Of a DNA stretch of 64,000 bases, positions 45,130 to 53,532 are shown piece after piece. Each line of letters starts with the position of its first letter. The first letter of the stretch is position 1. The translations under genes and the position numbers were made by a program. The notes beneath the pieces are model-generated. The model worked only from the letters and a program-made list of their open reading frames with translations. It searched no databases and was not told the origin of the DNA. The DNA is taken from NCBI GenBank assembly GCA_030536255.1, contig JAUNQI010000014.1, positions 1-64,000 of the forward strand. Reading direction: 5' to 3'. The DNA is from Eubacteriales bacterium (GTDB lineage Bacteria; Bacillota; Clostridia; Oscillospirales; Oscillospiraceae).

Positions 45130-45473
45130 CGAGAGGGGCTGTAAGCCGGGTTCTGTTAAAAACGGTCATCTATCTCGACTGTACGTTACCGTACAGCTCA
45201 AGCCGCCTCCTGAGAACGGCCGGGCCGGCCATATGTTCTCCCACGGCGTTGCTCCGGATAGAGTTTACAGCATCCCCGTGTTACCACAGGGATGGGTGAG
45301 CTCTTACCTCGCCTTTCCATCCTTACCGGCCGAAGCCGGCGGTATATCTCTGTTGCACTTTTCCTGGGATCGCTCCCGGCGGACGTTATCCGTTATCCCT
45401 GCCCTGCGGAGCCCGGACTTTCCTCACACACGGATCTTTAGATCCGCATGCGCGACCGTTCACCCCACTCGCG
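45130..45473 (-). ncRNA. rnpB: RNase P RNA, bacterial class A
   Basis: The catalytic RNA of RNase P, which trims the 5' ends of tRNA precursors. The minus strand has the universal core: GAGGAAAGTCCGGGCTCC near the 5' end (P4 and J regions), a run of A-rich joints including AGGAAAAGTGCAACAGA, GGTAAGAGCTCACC, and the 3' segment ACAGAACCCGGCTTACAG that pairs back to P4. The 5' CGAGTGGGGTG and 3' CAGCCCCTCTCG form P1. Ends are set by P1 and by the promoter just upstream and may shift by a few bases. Confidence 0.95.
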
Positions 45474-45479
45474 TCTGGT

Positions 45480-45508
45480 ATTGTATTCTTTTTTCCCCAT
45501 CGGGTCAA
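45480..45508 (-). promoter_or_regulatory. Sigma-A promoter of rnpB
   Basis: On the minus strand: TTGACC (45503-45508), 17-bp spacer, TACAAT (45480-45485). The expected start at about 45473 coincides with the 5' end of P1. Confidence 0.85.
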
Positions 45509-45537
45509 GAGTGAAGATCACAAAGTATCATAGATTA

Positions 45538-46683
45538 TTACTTCCCGATGAAGTCGTGAAGAAGCTGTATGACGTAGTCTTGCTCCTCGTCCGTCATCTT
45601 GATGTCGCTCGGGATGCAGAGACCTCGGGAAAAGATATCCTCGTTCACCGGAGTCTTTTCAGCGAAGACGAAATCCCTGTCAGCGTAAAATGGCTGCATG
45701 TGCATCGGCTTCCAGATGGGACGCGTTTCCACGTTATTTTCCGCAAGCCGGTTCATCACGTCCATAAAGCTGACACCGCAGTCCTTATCCAACAGGATGC
45801 AGCTCAGCCAGAAGTTCGGACTGCTCTCCGGCAGATAGGGATTCATGCTGATTGGGAGATCCTTCAGCCCGGCTTCATAGCGACGGTAGATCTCCTCCTT
45901 GCGCTTTCTGTGCTCCTCCAGATGAAGCAGCTGACCTCTGCCGATGCCGGCGAGGATATTGCTCATGCGGTAATTATAGCCGAGCTCCTTATGCTCATAC
46001 CAAGGGGATTTCTCTCTGGCCTGCGTGGCCCAGAAGAACGCCTTTTCGCGCTGCTCCCGTGTGCGGGAGATCAGCATGCCGCCGCAGGAGCTGGTAATGA
46101 TCTTATTTCCGTTAAAGGAAAAAGCTGCCAGATCACCAAAGGTTCCGCATGCTCTGCCGTGATACGTGGAAGAAAGCGCCTCCGCAGCATCCTCAATAAG
46201 GATTGCATTATGCGCTTTGCAGATCTCCATGATTTCATCCATCTTTGCCGGCGTGCCGTACAGATGCACCAGCAGCACCACTCTCGCATCCGGATACTTC
46301 TCGAACGCCTTTTCGAGTGCCGCAGGATCCATGTTCCAGGTCTCGCGCTCGGAATCCACAAACACCTGCACGCCGCCCTCATACGTTACCGGATTGAGCG
46401 TAGCGGCAAAGGTCATATCCGAGCAGAGCACATGCTCTCCCCTCTTCACACCCGCAAGCTTGATTGCCAGGTGGAGTGCGGAGGTTCCGGAGTTCGCTGC
46501 AAAGGCGTAGAGGTCCGGCTCATAACCGGCACCGCACTGATGCAGATAGGACGTCATCTCCGCTTCGAAGCCGTCGCAGTTAAAGCCAAGCGGCCCTATC
46601 CAGTTCTTTTCAAAAGCTTCCTGTATAAATCCTTGCTCCTCGCCGTGGATGGTGGGAGTGGAAAGGCAAATTCTGTTTTCCAT
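45538..46683 (-). CDS. DegT/DnrJ/EryC1/StrS-family nucleotide-sugar aminotransferase
   Basis: A 381-residue PLP enzyme that transfers an amino group to a keto-sugar nucleotide, as in bacillosamine or related glycan synthesis. Key motifs are LSTPTIHGEEQGFIQEAFEKNWIGPLG at the N-terminus, ANSGTSALHLAIKLAGV, ILIEDAAEALSSTYHG, and AAFSFNGNKIITSSCGGM with the PLP lysine. It resembles PglE-type enzymes. It lies directly upstream of rnpB on the same strand, with the left-handed beta-helix gene further upstream, a common pairing of aminotransferase and acyl/nucleotidyl-type hexapeptide protein. Confidence 0.93.
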   Translation of the reverse strand: MENRICLSTPTIHGEEQGFIQEAFEKNWIGPLGFNCDGFEAEMTSYLHQCGAGYEPDLYAFAANSGTSALHLAIKLAGVKRGEHVLCSDMTFAATLNPVTYEGGVQVFVDSERETWNMDPAALEKAFEKYPDARVVLLVHLYGTPAKMDEIMEICKAHNAILIEDAAEALSSTYHGRACGTFGDLAAFSFNGNKIITSSCGGMLISRTREQREKAFFWATQAREKSPWYEHKELGYNYRMSNILAGIGRGQLLHLEEHRKRKEEIYRRYEAGLKDLPISMNPYLPESSPNFWLSCILLDKDCGVSFMDVMNRLAENNVETRPIWKPMHMQPFYADRDFVFAEKTPVNEDIFSRGLCIPSDIKMTDEEQDYVIQLLHDFIGK

Positions 46684-46770
46684 TGACCGATATCCTTTAT
46701 ATATCCTTTATTAGTTAATTGAATCTATTTTTGAATGGGTTGTTTTCAATCGAATATTGTGCGGGCTGAT

Positions 46771-46799
46771 ATTATATCATTCGACAGACGAGTTTGCAA
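46771..46799 (-). promoter_or_regulatory. Sigma-A promoter of the DegT-type aminotransferase gene
   Basis: On the minus strand: TTGCAA (46794-46799), 17-bp spacer, TATAAT (46771-46776), 88 bp upstream of the start codon. Confidence 0.75.
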
Positions 46800-46904
46800 C
46801 TTGACGCACAGAGCACATAAAAAGGATGAGAAAAATATCTATAAAAAGATAAATGCCTCTTTACTGAAAGCATTCCACCTTAAAAATCTTGAAGAAAGAA
46901 ACAA

Positions 46905-47567
46905 TCACAGTACTTTCCTGACAATATGGTCCTTATCCTTGTAGATACTGTACGGAGGAACAACCCCTCTGACACAGGACGTAGGATAAACATTGGAATG
47001 CTTTCCGATCACTGTTCCCGGATTGAGCACACTGTTGCAGCCGATCTCGGCAAAGTCTCCCAGCATCGCTCCGACCTTCATCCGTCCGGTAACGTGCTCT
47101 GCTCCCGGTTCACGGATCAGGACATCGCCGGAGTCGCTTTTCACGTTGCTGGTGATAGATCCGGCCCCCATATGCGCCTTATAGCCGAGGATAGAATCTC
47201 CGACATAATTGTAATGAGGAACCTGGACATTATCAAAAAGGACAACATTTTTCAGTTCTGTAGAATTACCAACGACCGCATTTTTCCCGACGATGGCATT
47301 CTCGCGGATAAAAGCGCAATGACGGACCTCCGCTCCGTGGTCAATAATACAGGGCGCACCGATATATGCGGACGGAAAGATATTCGCATCCTTTGCGATC
47401 CAGACTCCCTCCGCCGGATGATCATATTCCTCCTCCGGCAGCTCTTCTCCGAGTTTCAGGATAAAATCTCCGATCTCATCAAGCACCTCCCAGGGGTAAA
47501 TTTTCCCCTCAAACAGAGAGGCCGCAATTGTCTTTTCCAGATCAAACAGTTCCTTTATTTCCGTCAT
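46905..47567 (-). CDS. Left-handed beta-helix protein related to GlmU acetyltransferase domain
   Basis: A 220-residue protein with a short helical N-terminus (KELFDLEKTIAASLFEGKIYPWEVLDEIGDFI) and then hexapeptide repeats from about residue 60 (IAKDANIFPSAYIGAPCIIDHGAEVRHCAFIRENAIVGKNAVVGNS and onward). The N-H motif ELKNVVLFDNVQVPHYNYVGDSILG resembles the acetyltransferase half of GlmU, but the uridylyltransferase domain is missing. Firmicutes carry such proteins as UDP-GlcNAc pyrophosphorylase-related; the exact reaction is unknown. ATG at 47567 gives the conserved N-terminus; the frame stays open further upstream into the promoter and is not used. Confidence 0.85.
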   Translation of the reverse strand: MTEIKELFDLEKTIAASLFEGKIYPWEVLDEIGDFILKLGEELPEEEYDHPAEGVWIAKDANIFPSAYIGAPCIIDHGAEVRHCAFIRENAIVGKNAVVGNSTELKNVVLFDNVQVPHYNYVGDSILGYKAHMGAGSITSNVKSDSGDVLIREPGAEHVTGRMKVGAMLGDFAEIGCNSVLNPGTVIGKHSNVYPTSCVRGVVPPYSIYKDKDHIVRKVL

Positions 47568-47712
47568 TTTCTTTCTCTCTACTCTTTTTAAATTTTGAAT
47601 ATTGCTGATTATTATCACATTTTTAAACGCTGAATATGCGGTTACCCCTGCTTCATGCCCGTTATCTATTAAACTGACAGATTCCTGATTTTTCAGTCCT
47701 TCAACCACTATC

Positions 47713-47741
47713 ATGATACTCACCGCTGTTCGATCTGTCAA
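47713..47741 (-). promoter_or_regulatory. Promoter of the beta-helix protein gene
   Basis: On the minus strand: TTGACA (47736-47741), 17-bp spacer, TATCAT (47713-47718). It implies a 5' leader of about 140 nt before the ATG at 47567, in which no clear riboswitch was seen. Confidence 0.65.
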
Positions 47742-47808
47742 CAGTAGGACAACTGCTTCTTCTGCAAAACTGACAATATGAATAATAATTGTTCTTTTCC
47801 GAATTACA

Positions 47809-47840
47809 GTGTTGAATTATTCAACACCTGATGTTATAAT
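47809..47840 (+). promoter_or_regulatory. thrC promoter with palindrome over the -35 box
   Basis: TTGAAT (47812-47817), 17-bp spacer, TATAAT (47835-47840). A perfect 8-3-8 palindrome GTGTTGAA, TTA, TTCAACAC (47809-47827) covers the -35 box. The leader of about 100 nt has GTAACTGT pairing with ACAGTTAC around the middle. Control by a repressor is likely; the factor is unknown. Confidence 0.7.
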
Positions 47841-47944
47841 ACGGGAAAGTAACTGTTCATGATTTCAGTCATTGCGTTCCCTTAAAGGTGCTGATGGTCG
47901 CTGCACAGTTACGCTGAGAGATCATAATGCTTACGGAGGACAAG

Positions 47945-49426
47945 ATGTACCAGTCAACAAGAAGCAACTACACGGTAAGCGATACGGAAGCCGTGCTTAT
48001 GGGCATAGCACCTGACGGCGGGCTCTTTGCTGATCCTGCCCTTATTCCCGGAAATGGAGTACCCAGCTTTCACGCGGAAAGCTGCATGGGACTGCCGTAT
48101 ACGGAGATGGCGGGAAAAATAATGTCCGCCCTTCTGCCCGGCTTTTCCGGTTTCATGGCGGAGATCACGGCTGTTTATCCGAAAAAATTCTCTTCGGATA
48201 AGATCACGCCGCTCACGAAGGTCGGAAGCAATTACGCTCTTGAGCTTTATCATGGTCCTACCTCCGCCTTTAAGGATGTGGCACTCTCTGTTCTCCCGCT
48301 GTTCATAACTAAGGCAAAAGAAGCCTCCGGAATCAGTGAGACCATTTCCATTCTTACCGCCACCTCCGGTGACACCGGCAAGGCGGCGCTGGAAGGATTT
48401 CATGATGTTGACGGTACTGATATCACGGTCTTCTTCCCTGACGGCGGCGTTTCCGCCATGCAGAAGGCGCAGATGGTAACGCAGGAAGGAAAGAACGTCA
48501 GAGTCTGCGCAGTCCGCGGAAATTTTGACGACTGTCAGTGCGGTGTTAAGGAAGCGTTTGCAGCCGCCGGAAAACAGGGCAGTGAAAATGCAAAACGTCT
48601 CTCCTCTGCAAACTCCATCAATATCGGAAGACTTGTCCCCCAGGTAGTCTACTACTTCTCCGCATACTCTCAGCTGATTGATTGCGGAGAGATTCGTTAC
48701 GGTACCCCGGTTGACTTTGCGGTTCCGACCGGAAACTTCGGAGATATTCTCGCCGGCTACATTGCTCTTCAGCTCGGACTGCCGATTGGCCGCCTGATCT
48801 GCGCGGCGAATTCCAACAATGTTCTTGCCGACTTCATTTCTACCGGCGTCTATGACCGCCGCAGGCCCTTCCTGAAAACGGTCTCCCCTTCCATGGATAT
48901 TCTCGTTTCCTCCAATCTGGAGCGCCTGCTGTTCTACGCCTCTGAAGGAGACACAGAGCTGGTTTCGAGCCTGATGGCAGAACTGAATACAAAGGGCATC
49001 TATACGCTCACGGGTAAACCCCTTGAAAATATACAGAAGCTGTTCTCCACAGGAAGCTGCTCCGAGGAGGAAACCGCAGAAACCATCCGGGATCTTTGGA
49101 AAAATTATGGCTGGCTGAGTGACACGCACACTGCCGTTGCCTTCAATGTTCTGGAAAAATATAAGAACTCCGCAGCATATACCGGAAACCCCTGCGTAGT
49201 TCTGTCCACGGCCTCGCCGTTCAAATTCCCCGCAGCGGTTCTGTCAGCCATAGAGGGAGGAGCGGACAGCGCATCTGCTTCGCTCGATGACTTTGCTCTT
49301 GCCGACAAGCTTTCCGGGCAGACCGGAATCCCCGTCCCGGCGAATCTGGCCGGTCTGAAAAGCAAACCGGTCCTGCATACCGACGTGATCGACCCGAGTG
49401 AGCTGATTCGCTACGTTTTCAGTTAA
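47945..49426 (+). CDS. threonine synthase thrC: Threonine synthase
   Basis: A 493-residue PLP enzyme that turns O-phospho-homoserine into threonine. The N-terminus MYQSTRSNYTVSDTEAVLMGIAPDGGLF is the usual one; the PLP lysine is in YHGPTSAFKDVALSVLP and the phosphate loop is LTATSGDTGKAALEGF. Further conserved segments are VRGNFDDCQ and VPTGNFGDILAGY. ATG at 47945 has GGAGG at a good distance and is preferred to an upstream ATG at 47927. thrH follows 20 bp later. Confidence 0.95.
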   Translation: MYQSTRSNYTVSDTEAVLMGIAPDGGLFADPALIPGNGVPSFHAESCMGLPYTEMAGKIMSALLPGFSGFMAEITAVYPKKFSSDKITPLTKVGSNYALELYHGPTSAFKDVALSVLPLFITKAKEASGISETISILTATSGDTGKAALEGFHDVDGTDITVFFPDGGVSAMQKAQMVTQEGKNVRVCAVRGNFDDCQCGVKEAFAAAGKQGSENAKRLSSANSINIGRLVPQVVYYFSAYSQLIDCGEIRYGTPVDFAVPTGNFGDILAGYIALQLGLPIGRLICAANSNNVLADFISTGVYDRRRPFLKTVSPSMDILVSSNLERLLFYASEGDTELVSSLMAELNTKGIYTLTGKPLENIQKLFSTGSCSEEETAETIRDLWKNYGWLSDTHTAVAFNVLEKYKNSAAYTGNPCVVLSTASPFKFPAAVLSAIEGGADSASASLDDFALADKLSGQTGIPVPANLAGLKSKPVLHTDVIDPSELIRYVFS

Positions 49427-49446
49427 TAAGAGAAGGAGTTGCACAA

Positions 49447-50052
49447 ATGTATATTGTTTGTTTTGATATGGAAAGCGTCCTCACCCCTGAGATCTGGATC
49501 GAGTTCTCCAGAGTCAGCGGGATCCCCGAGCTCTGCCGCACGACCAGAGACGAGCCCGACTACGACAAGCTCATGCGCTGGCGCCTCGGAATTCTGAAGG
49601 AGCATGGTCTCGGTATTCAAGAGGTTCAGGAGGTCATCTCCAAAATCGACCCTCTTCCCGGTGCAAGGAAGTTTCTGGACAAACTGCGTGAGGACATTCA
49701 GATCGTGATTCTCAGCGACACCTTTGAAGAATTCGCAGGACCGCTCGTAAAGAAGCTCGGCATGCCTACGATTCTTTGCAATTCGCTGGAAATTGCTCCT
49801 GACGGAGAAATTCTCGCCCATAAGATGCGCATTTCTCATTCCAAACTCTCCGCGGTCAACGCTTTCAAGAGTATCAATTATAATGTGATCTCCGTTGGCG
49901 ACAGCTACAATGACCTTGAAATGCTGAAAGCATCTGAGGCAGGTTTCCTTTTCAATACCACGGAGAAGATGAAGCAGGATAATCCGGAGCTTCCCGCGTT
50001 TGATGACTTTGACAGTCTTTACAGTGCCATCACCGCAGTGCTGAAGGGGTAA
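49447..50052 (+). CDS. thrH: ThrH: phosphoserine phosphatase / homoserine phosphotransferase
   Basis: A 201-residue HAD-superfamily protein that matches ThrH along its length: FDMESVLTPEIWIEFSRVSGI, TTRDEPDYDKLMRWRLGILKEHG, VVILSDTFEEF (motif II), the lysine region and VISVGDSYNDLEML (motif III). ThrH can dephosphorylate phosphoserine and pass the phosphate to homoserine, so it can supply the substrate of ThrC. Its place directly behind thrC supports that role here. The first motif reads FDME rather than DxD, which is normal for ThrH. Confidence 0.92.
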   Translation: MYIVCFDMESVLTPEIWIEFSRVSGIPELCRTTRDEPDYDKLMRWRLGILKEHGLGIQEVQEVISKIDPLPGARKFLDKLREDIQIVILSDTFEEFAGPLVKKLGMPTILCNSLEIAPDGEILAHKMRISHSKLSAVNAFKSINYNVISVGDSYNDLEMLKASEAGFLFNTTEKMKQDNPELPAFDDFDSLYSAITAVLKG

Positions 50053-50111
50053 AACGTAAAAGCATCGTGAAAATACAGTTTATGCTCATATAATATATTC
50101 TCATCAATTAT

Positions 50112-50148
50112 CCCCGGCAGTTGTTTTTTGAAAAAGCAGCTGCCGGGG
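50112..50148 (+). terminator. Hairpin terminator after thrC-thrH
   Basis: CCCCGGCAG (50112-50120) pairs with CTGCCGGGG (50140-50148), with further pairing of T and A runs inside. The tail TTATAATTT is only partly T-rich. A second GC-rich hairpin at about 50192-50234 lies at the end of the convergent MATE gene. Confidence 0.7.
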
Positions 50149-50270
50149 TTATAATTTAGCATTAATATTTCAACAGTTTACGGGTAACAATATAATGCCG
50201 GGTCGAAGTTCCCCTTTGGGATCCCCGCCCGACATTTGGTAAAGAAACAAATTTTACAAGCCCGATAATT

Positions 50271-51644
50271 TTAAGCTTTGACAATCCTTTTGTGGACAGC
50301 GTTCAGCCACCCGCCGCGTTTATAGCGAACGAACATACAAATTGTTGTAATGGACCAGGAAAGCGGATAGGAAAGACAAAGGACAAGGATCTCCCTGTGT
50401 CCGGTAAACACCGTTCCGATCCAAAGGATCCTGAAAAGACAGATTCCAAGTCCAATGATGATCACCGGCTTTACGGCATCTCCCGCCCCGCGCATAACTG
50501 CCGAAAGAACCTCAATGATCGTCCACGTAAAATAAAACGGGACAATGTACAGCATGATCCGAAACGTGCCTTCCACAACGCGCTCATCGGGCGTAAGGAT
50601 ATGAAGCACCGGCTTTGCCAGAACCATCAGGAGAGAGCTGACAACCACGGTAATAAGCAGCGACATCACAGAGCCCTGCTTTACGCAGTCCTTCACACGG
50701 TCAAGCTTTCCGGCACCGACATTCTGCCCAACAAAGGTCGTAATAGCCGCACCGAGCGCACTGCTGATTGCCCAGTAAAATCCTTCTGTTTTGGAGGACA
50801 TCGCCCAGGAGGCAACAGCAACGGTACCCAGCGTATTCACGCCGATCTGAATGACCATATTTGACACCGAGTACATAGAGCTCTGAAGGCCTGCCGGGAT
50901 TCCGAGCTTCAGCATACCTCTCAGATACATTCTGTGCATTCTGAGCTCATCCGCTCTCAGGCGGTACGCCTTGTCTGTGGTAATCAGCTTATGGGTCAGG
51001 AGAGCCATATTGATGATCTGAGCGATAACTGTTGCGATAGCCACTCCGGCAACTGCCCAATGGAAAAAGACAACAAAAGCAAAATCGAGAATGATATTGC
51101 TGACGCAGCCGACAACCATATAGATAAAAGGATCAACTGAATCTCCTACCGCGCGGAGCATATTGGACTCCATATTGAGCACCAGGATAAACGGAACTCC
51201 AGCGAAATAGATTCGGAGATAGAGAAGCGAGTCAGCAAAGGTATCATCCGGTGTTTTCATGACCCCCAGCATTGCGGGAGCCGCAACAAGACCGAAAAGC
51301 GCAAGGGCAAGCCCCATCAGTGCGCAAAAGGATATCGCGCTGCCTGAAGCTCTGCCGGCATCCTCTTCTCTGCCGGATCCGTAGATCTGAGCAATGACAA
51401 CCGATGCCCCTGCAGTCAGAGAGGTGAAGAATCCGATGATCAGATTAATAATCTGAGTCGTACTCCCACCAACAGCAGCAAGCGCTGCCGTTCCGACAAA
51501 ACGCCCGACAACAATCCCGTCCACCGCATTGTACAGCTGCTGAATACAGGTTCCTGCGGCGATCGGCAGGAAAAACAGGAAAAGCTTTTTCCAGACAACT
51601 CCCACCGTAAGATCGCTGCTGTTATTGATTTTTACGGATGACAT
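50271..51644 (-). CDS. MATE-family multidrug/cation efflux transporter
   Basis: A 457-residue membrane protein with 12 hydrophobic segments in two homologous halves. The start region LTVGVVWKKLFLFFLPIAAGTCIQQLYNAVDGIVVGRFVG, the AAVGGSTTQIINLIIGFF segment and AITTFVGQNVGAGKLDRVKDCV in the second half are typical MATE motifs. It exports cationic compounds in exchange for sodium or protons; substrate unknown. Its ATG follows the stop of the cytidylate-kinase-like gene directly, so the two form one operon. Confidence 0.93.
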   Translation of the reverse strand: MSSVKINNSSDLTVGVVWKKLFLFFLPIAAGTCIQQLYNAVDGIVVGRFVGTAALAAVGGSTTQIINLIIGFFTSLTAGASVVIAQIYGSGREEDAGRASGSAISFCALMGLALALFGLVAAPAMLGVMKTPDDTFADSLLYLRIYFAGVPFILVLNMESNMLRAVGDSVDPFIYMVVGCVSNIILDFAFVVFFHWAVAGVAIATVIAQIINMALLTHKLITTDKAYRLRADELRMHRMYLRGMLKLGIPAGLQSSMYSVSNMVIQIGVNTLGTVAVASWAMSSKTEGFYWAISSALGAAITTFVGQNVGAGKLDRVKDCVKQGSVMSLLITVVVSSLLMVLAKPVLHILTPDERVVEGTFRIMLYIVPFYFTWTIIEVLSAVMRGAGDAVKPVIIIGLGICLFRILWIGTVFTGHREILVLCLSYPLSWSITTICMFVRYKRGGWLNAVHKRIVKA

Positions 51645-52280
51645 CTACGCTTCTTTCCGGTCGAACCACTTTTCGGCATACTCCGCAACCGCAGAGGTCA
51701 TTTTTTTGATATCCATATCCCATCCGGCGGAATTCACAACAAGGTCATACATGCTGGAATCCCCTCGATCCTTGCCGCTGATGAGCTCTCTGAGTCTGGA
51801 TCTGTCCTTATCGATACGGCGAATGTTCCGGAGAACATCCTTTTCGCTCATACCGCCGTCTTCTTTTTTCTTCTCATGCTTCATGCATCTGGCAAGCCTG
51901 CAGTCCATGTCCGCGCAGACAAATATTCTGAATGGATTATAATCCCTGAGAATAACATCCGCATTTCTTCCGACGATGATGCAGTCATTTCCCGCTGCGG
52001 CAATATCCTCAATGATCTTTCTCTGACCGGCAAGGAGCGACACATTCGTACCCGCGAAATAGCCGGGACTGACGAAACTAGTTCCGAAGTTCATCGGAAC
52101 CGTATTCCATTCATGATTGCTGACAACCCTGCTGACGTACTCAAAATCCAGCCCACTCTCGTCTGCCAGCTTTGTTATGATTTCCTTATCGTAATAGTCA
52201 AATCCAAGGACATCGGCAAGGCGCTTTCCAAGCTCACGTCCACCGCTTCCGAACTGTCTGCTGACTGTTATTACCTTCAT
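51645..52280 (-). CDS. Cytidylate kinase-like protein
   Basis: A 211-residue P-loop protein of the cytidylate kinase-like family (not canonical Cmk). The P-loop is TVSRQFGSGGRELGKRLADVLGFDYYDKEII, then IIVGRNADVILRD and a lid-like region with the RNIRRIDKDRSR arginines. Family members are widespread in Clostridia and often annotated by similarity only; the substrate is unknown. The order with a MATE transporter directly behind it is a frequent arrangement for this family. Confidence 0.88.
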   Translation of the reverse strand: MKVITVSRQFGSGGRELGKRLADVLGFDYYDKEIITKLADESGLDFEYVSRVVSNHEWNTVPMNFGTSFVSPGYFAGTNVSLLAGQRKIIEDIAAAGNDCIIVGRNADVILRDYNPFRIFVCADMDCRLARCMKHEKKKEDGGMSEKDVLRNIRRIDKDRSRLRELISGKDRGDSSMYDLVVNSAGWDMDIKKMTSAVAEYAEKWFDRKEA

Positions 52281-52312
52281 GAAAACATCTCTTTTCTTTT
52301 AGGATTTAATTT

Positions 52313-52341
52313 AGTTTATCATCAGTCTTCCATGGTTTCAA
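52313..52341 (-). promoter_or_regulatory. Promoter of the cytidylate-kinase-like and MATE operon
   Basis: On the minus strand: TTGAAA (52336-52341), 17-bp spacer, TAAACT (52313-52318), 32 bp before the start codon. Confidence 0.6.
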
Positions 52342-52409
52342 CAAAAATATTTTCTGGAAAAGTATTTTCATTATAAGAGAGATTATTTATGATAACTTGG
52401 GTATAAACA

Positions 52410-52442
52410 GAGGTGGAAACAGCTGATCACTGTTTCCACCTC
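52410..52442 (-). terminator. Hairpin terminator after the coaD operon
   Basis: A perfect 13-bp stem (52410-52422 with 52430-52442) with a 7-nt loop; TGTTTAT follows on the minus strand. It separates the coiled-coil protein gene from the kinase-MATE operon. Confidence 0.75.
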
Positions 52443-52475
52443 ACAAAATCCATATAAAGATGATCCGATAACGGC

Positions 52476-53039
52476 TCAGAGATTCAGAGGAAGATCCCCG
52501 GTAAGAGGAGCGTCCGTTTCCTCATTGATCACAAGCGCCGGTGCTTTTGCTTTTACGCGGGAAGCGGAACCGGAATTATCCGAACTGTTACGGAAAGCAC
52601 CCTGAGTCTGGCGAACCGTAGTAAGAGCTTCATTCAGGCTCTCTTCTGCCTTTCTCATCATCTCATCCACATACTCGCTGGCAAGCCGCTTAAGCTCGCT
52701 GCTCTTCTTTTCGGCATCAGCAATCATCTGAGCGCTGCGCTCACGGGCAACTCTCACGACCTCCTGCTCATCCACAAGCTTAGCCGCCTTGTCCTCGGCG
52801 CTCTTTCTGAGAGACTCCGCCTCACGCTTTGCATTGCCGATAAACTCATCACGGGCTGAAACGAGACGCTTAGACTCGGAAATGGATGCGGGAAGAGCAG
52901 CCTTAATATCGTTAATGATATCAATGGCTTTCTCACGCTCAATAATGCATTTATCATTGCCGAGAGGAACACCCCAGGCTTCGTTTACCATGCCATAGAG
53001 GAAGTCCAGCAGCTCAAGAATATCGTTTGTGTTGTCCAT
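52476..53039 (-). CDS. Coiled-coil protein downstream of coaD
   Basis: A 187-residue soluble protein, mainly one long charged coiled coil (about residues 60-145, many Glu/Lys/Ala/Arg heptads), preceded by a short conserved head DILELLDFLYGMVNEAWGVPLGNDKCIIEREKAIDIINDIKAALP. The tail is low-complexity. Such proteins are conserved next to coaD in Clostridia and resemble DivIVA or ATP synthase b-like coils, but no catalytic motif is present. A structural role is likely; function unknown. It starts 1 bp after the coaD stop. Confidence 0.75.
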   Translation of the reverse strand: MDNTNDILELLDFLYGMVNEAWGVPLGNDKCIIEREKAIDIINDIKAALPASISESKRLVSARDEFIGNAKREAESLRKSAEDKAAKLVDEQEVVRVARERSAQMIADAEKKSSELKRLASEYVDEMMRKAEESLNEALTTVRQTQGAFRNSSDNSGSASRVKAKAPALVINEETDAPLTGDLPLNL

Positions 53040-53040
53040 T

Positions 53041-53532
53041 TTATTTCCTCCACTGTTTTGCTCTAAGATTTATTTCGTCTATCAGTTCATTGGGAACATA
53101 ACCGGTAATATCAGCGCCGTAGGACGCGAGCTCCCGCACAAGCGACGAGCTGAGGAAGTTATACTTGCCGTCCGACGCGAGGAACATGGTTTCCATGTCC
53201 GGATTGATTTTTTTATTGGCAAGATTCATCTGAAATTCATACTCAAAATCCGACGCGGCGCGAAGTCCTTTGACAACCACGCAGCCCGGATACTGTCTGG
53301 CGTATTCAGCCAGAAGGCAATGCTGGGAATCCACCCGCACATTCGGGTACCGGGAACATGCCCGCCGGACCATATCCACACGCTCCTCAATCGTAAACAT
53401 AGAAGAGGACTTTGCCGCATTCTGCATAATGCAGACGATCACTTCGTCAAAGATCTTGGACGTGCGGCGGATAATATTCAGATGACCGAGGGTAATGGGA
53501 TCAAAGCTCCCGGGGCAAATCGCAAGACTCAT
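53041..53532 (-). CDS. coaD: Phosphopantetheine adenylyltransferase
   Basis: A 163-residue nucleotidyltransferase for coenzyme A synthesis. The family motifs are ICPGSFDPITLGHLNIIRRTSKIFDEVIV at the N-terminus, with the T/HxGH-type HLNI site, and KGLRAASDFEYEFQMNLANKKI followed by SSSLVRELASYGADI. Length is standard. It is joined without a gap to rsmD, the usual Firmicutes pair. Confidence 0.96.
   Translation of the reverse strand: MSLAICPGSFDPITLGHLNIIRRTSKIFDEVIVCIMQNAAKSSSMFTIEERVDMVRRACSRYPNVRVDSQHCLLAEYARQYPGCVVVKGLRAASDFEYEFQMNLANKKINPDMETMFLASDGKYNFLSSSLVRELASYGADITGYVPNELIDEINLRAKQWRK

Noticed and set aside
45233..45514. Plus-strand frame over the RNase P RNA
   Set aside because: The region is the conserved rnpB RNA on the other strand.
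47842..47944. TPP-riboswitch-like CTGAGAG and GGTGC in the thrC leader
   Set aside because: Only two short motifs match. The conserved ACC...GAACCTGAT half and closing stem of a TPP riboswitch are missing, and thrC is not a thiamin gene.
49447..50052. Ordinary phosphoserine phosphatase SerB
   Set aside because: The sequence matches ThrH along its full length, and it is linked to thrC.
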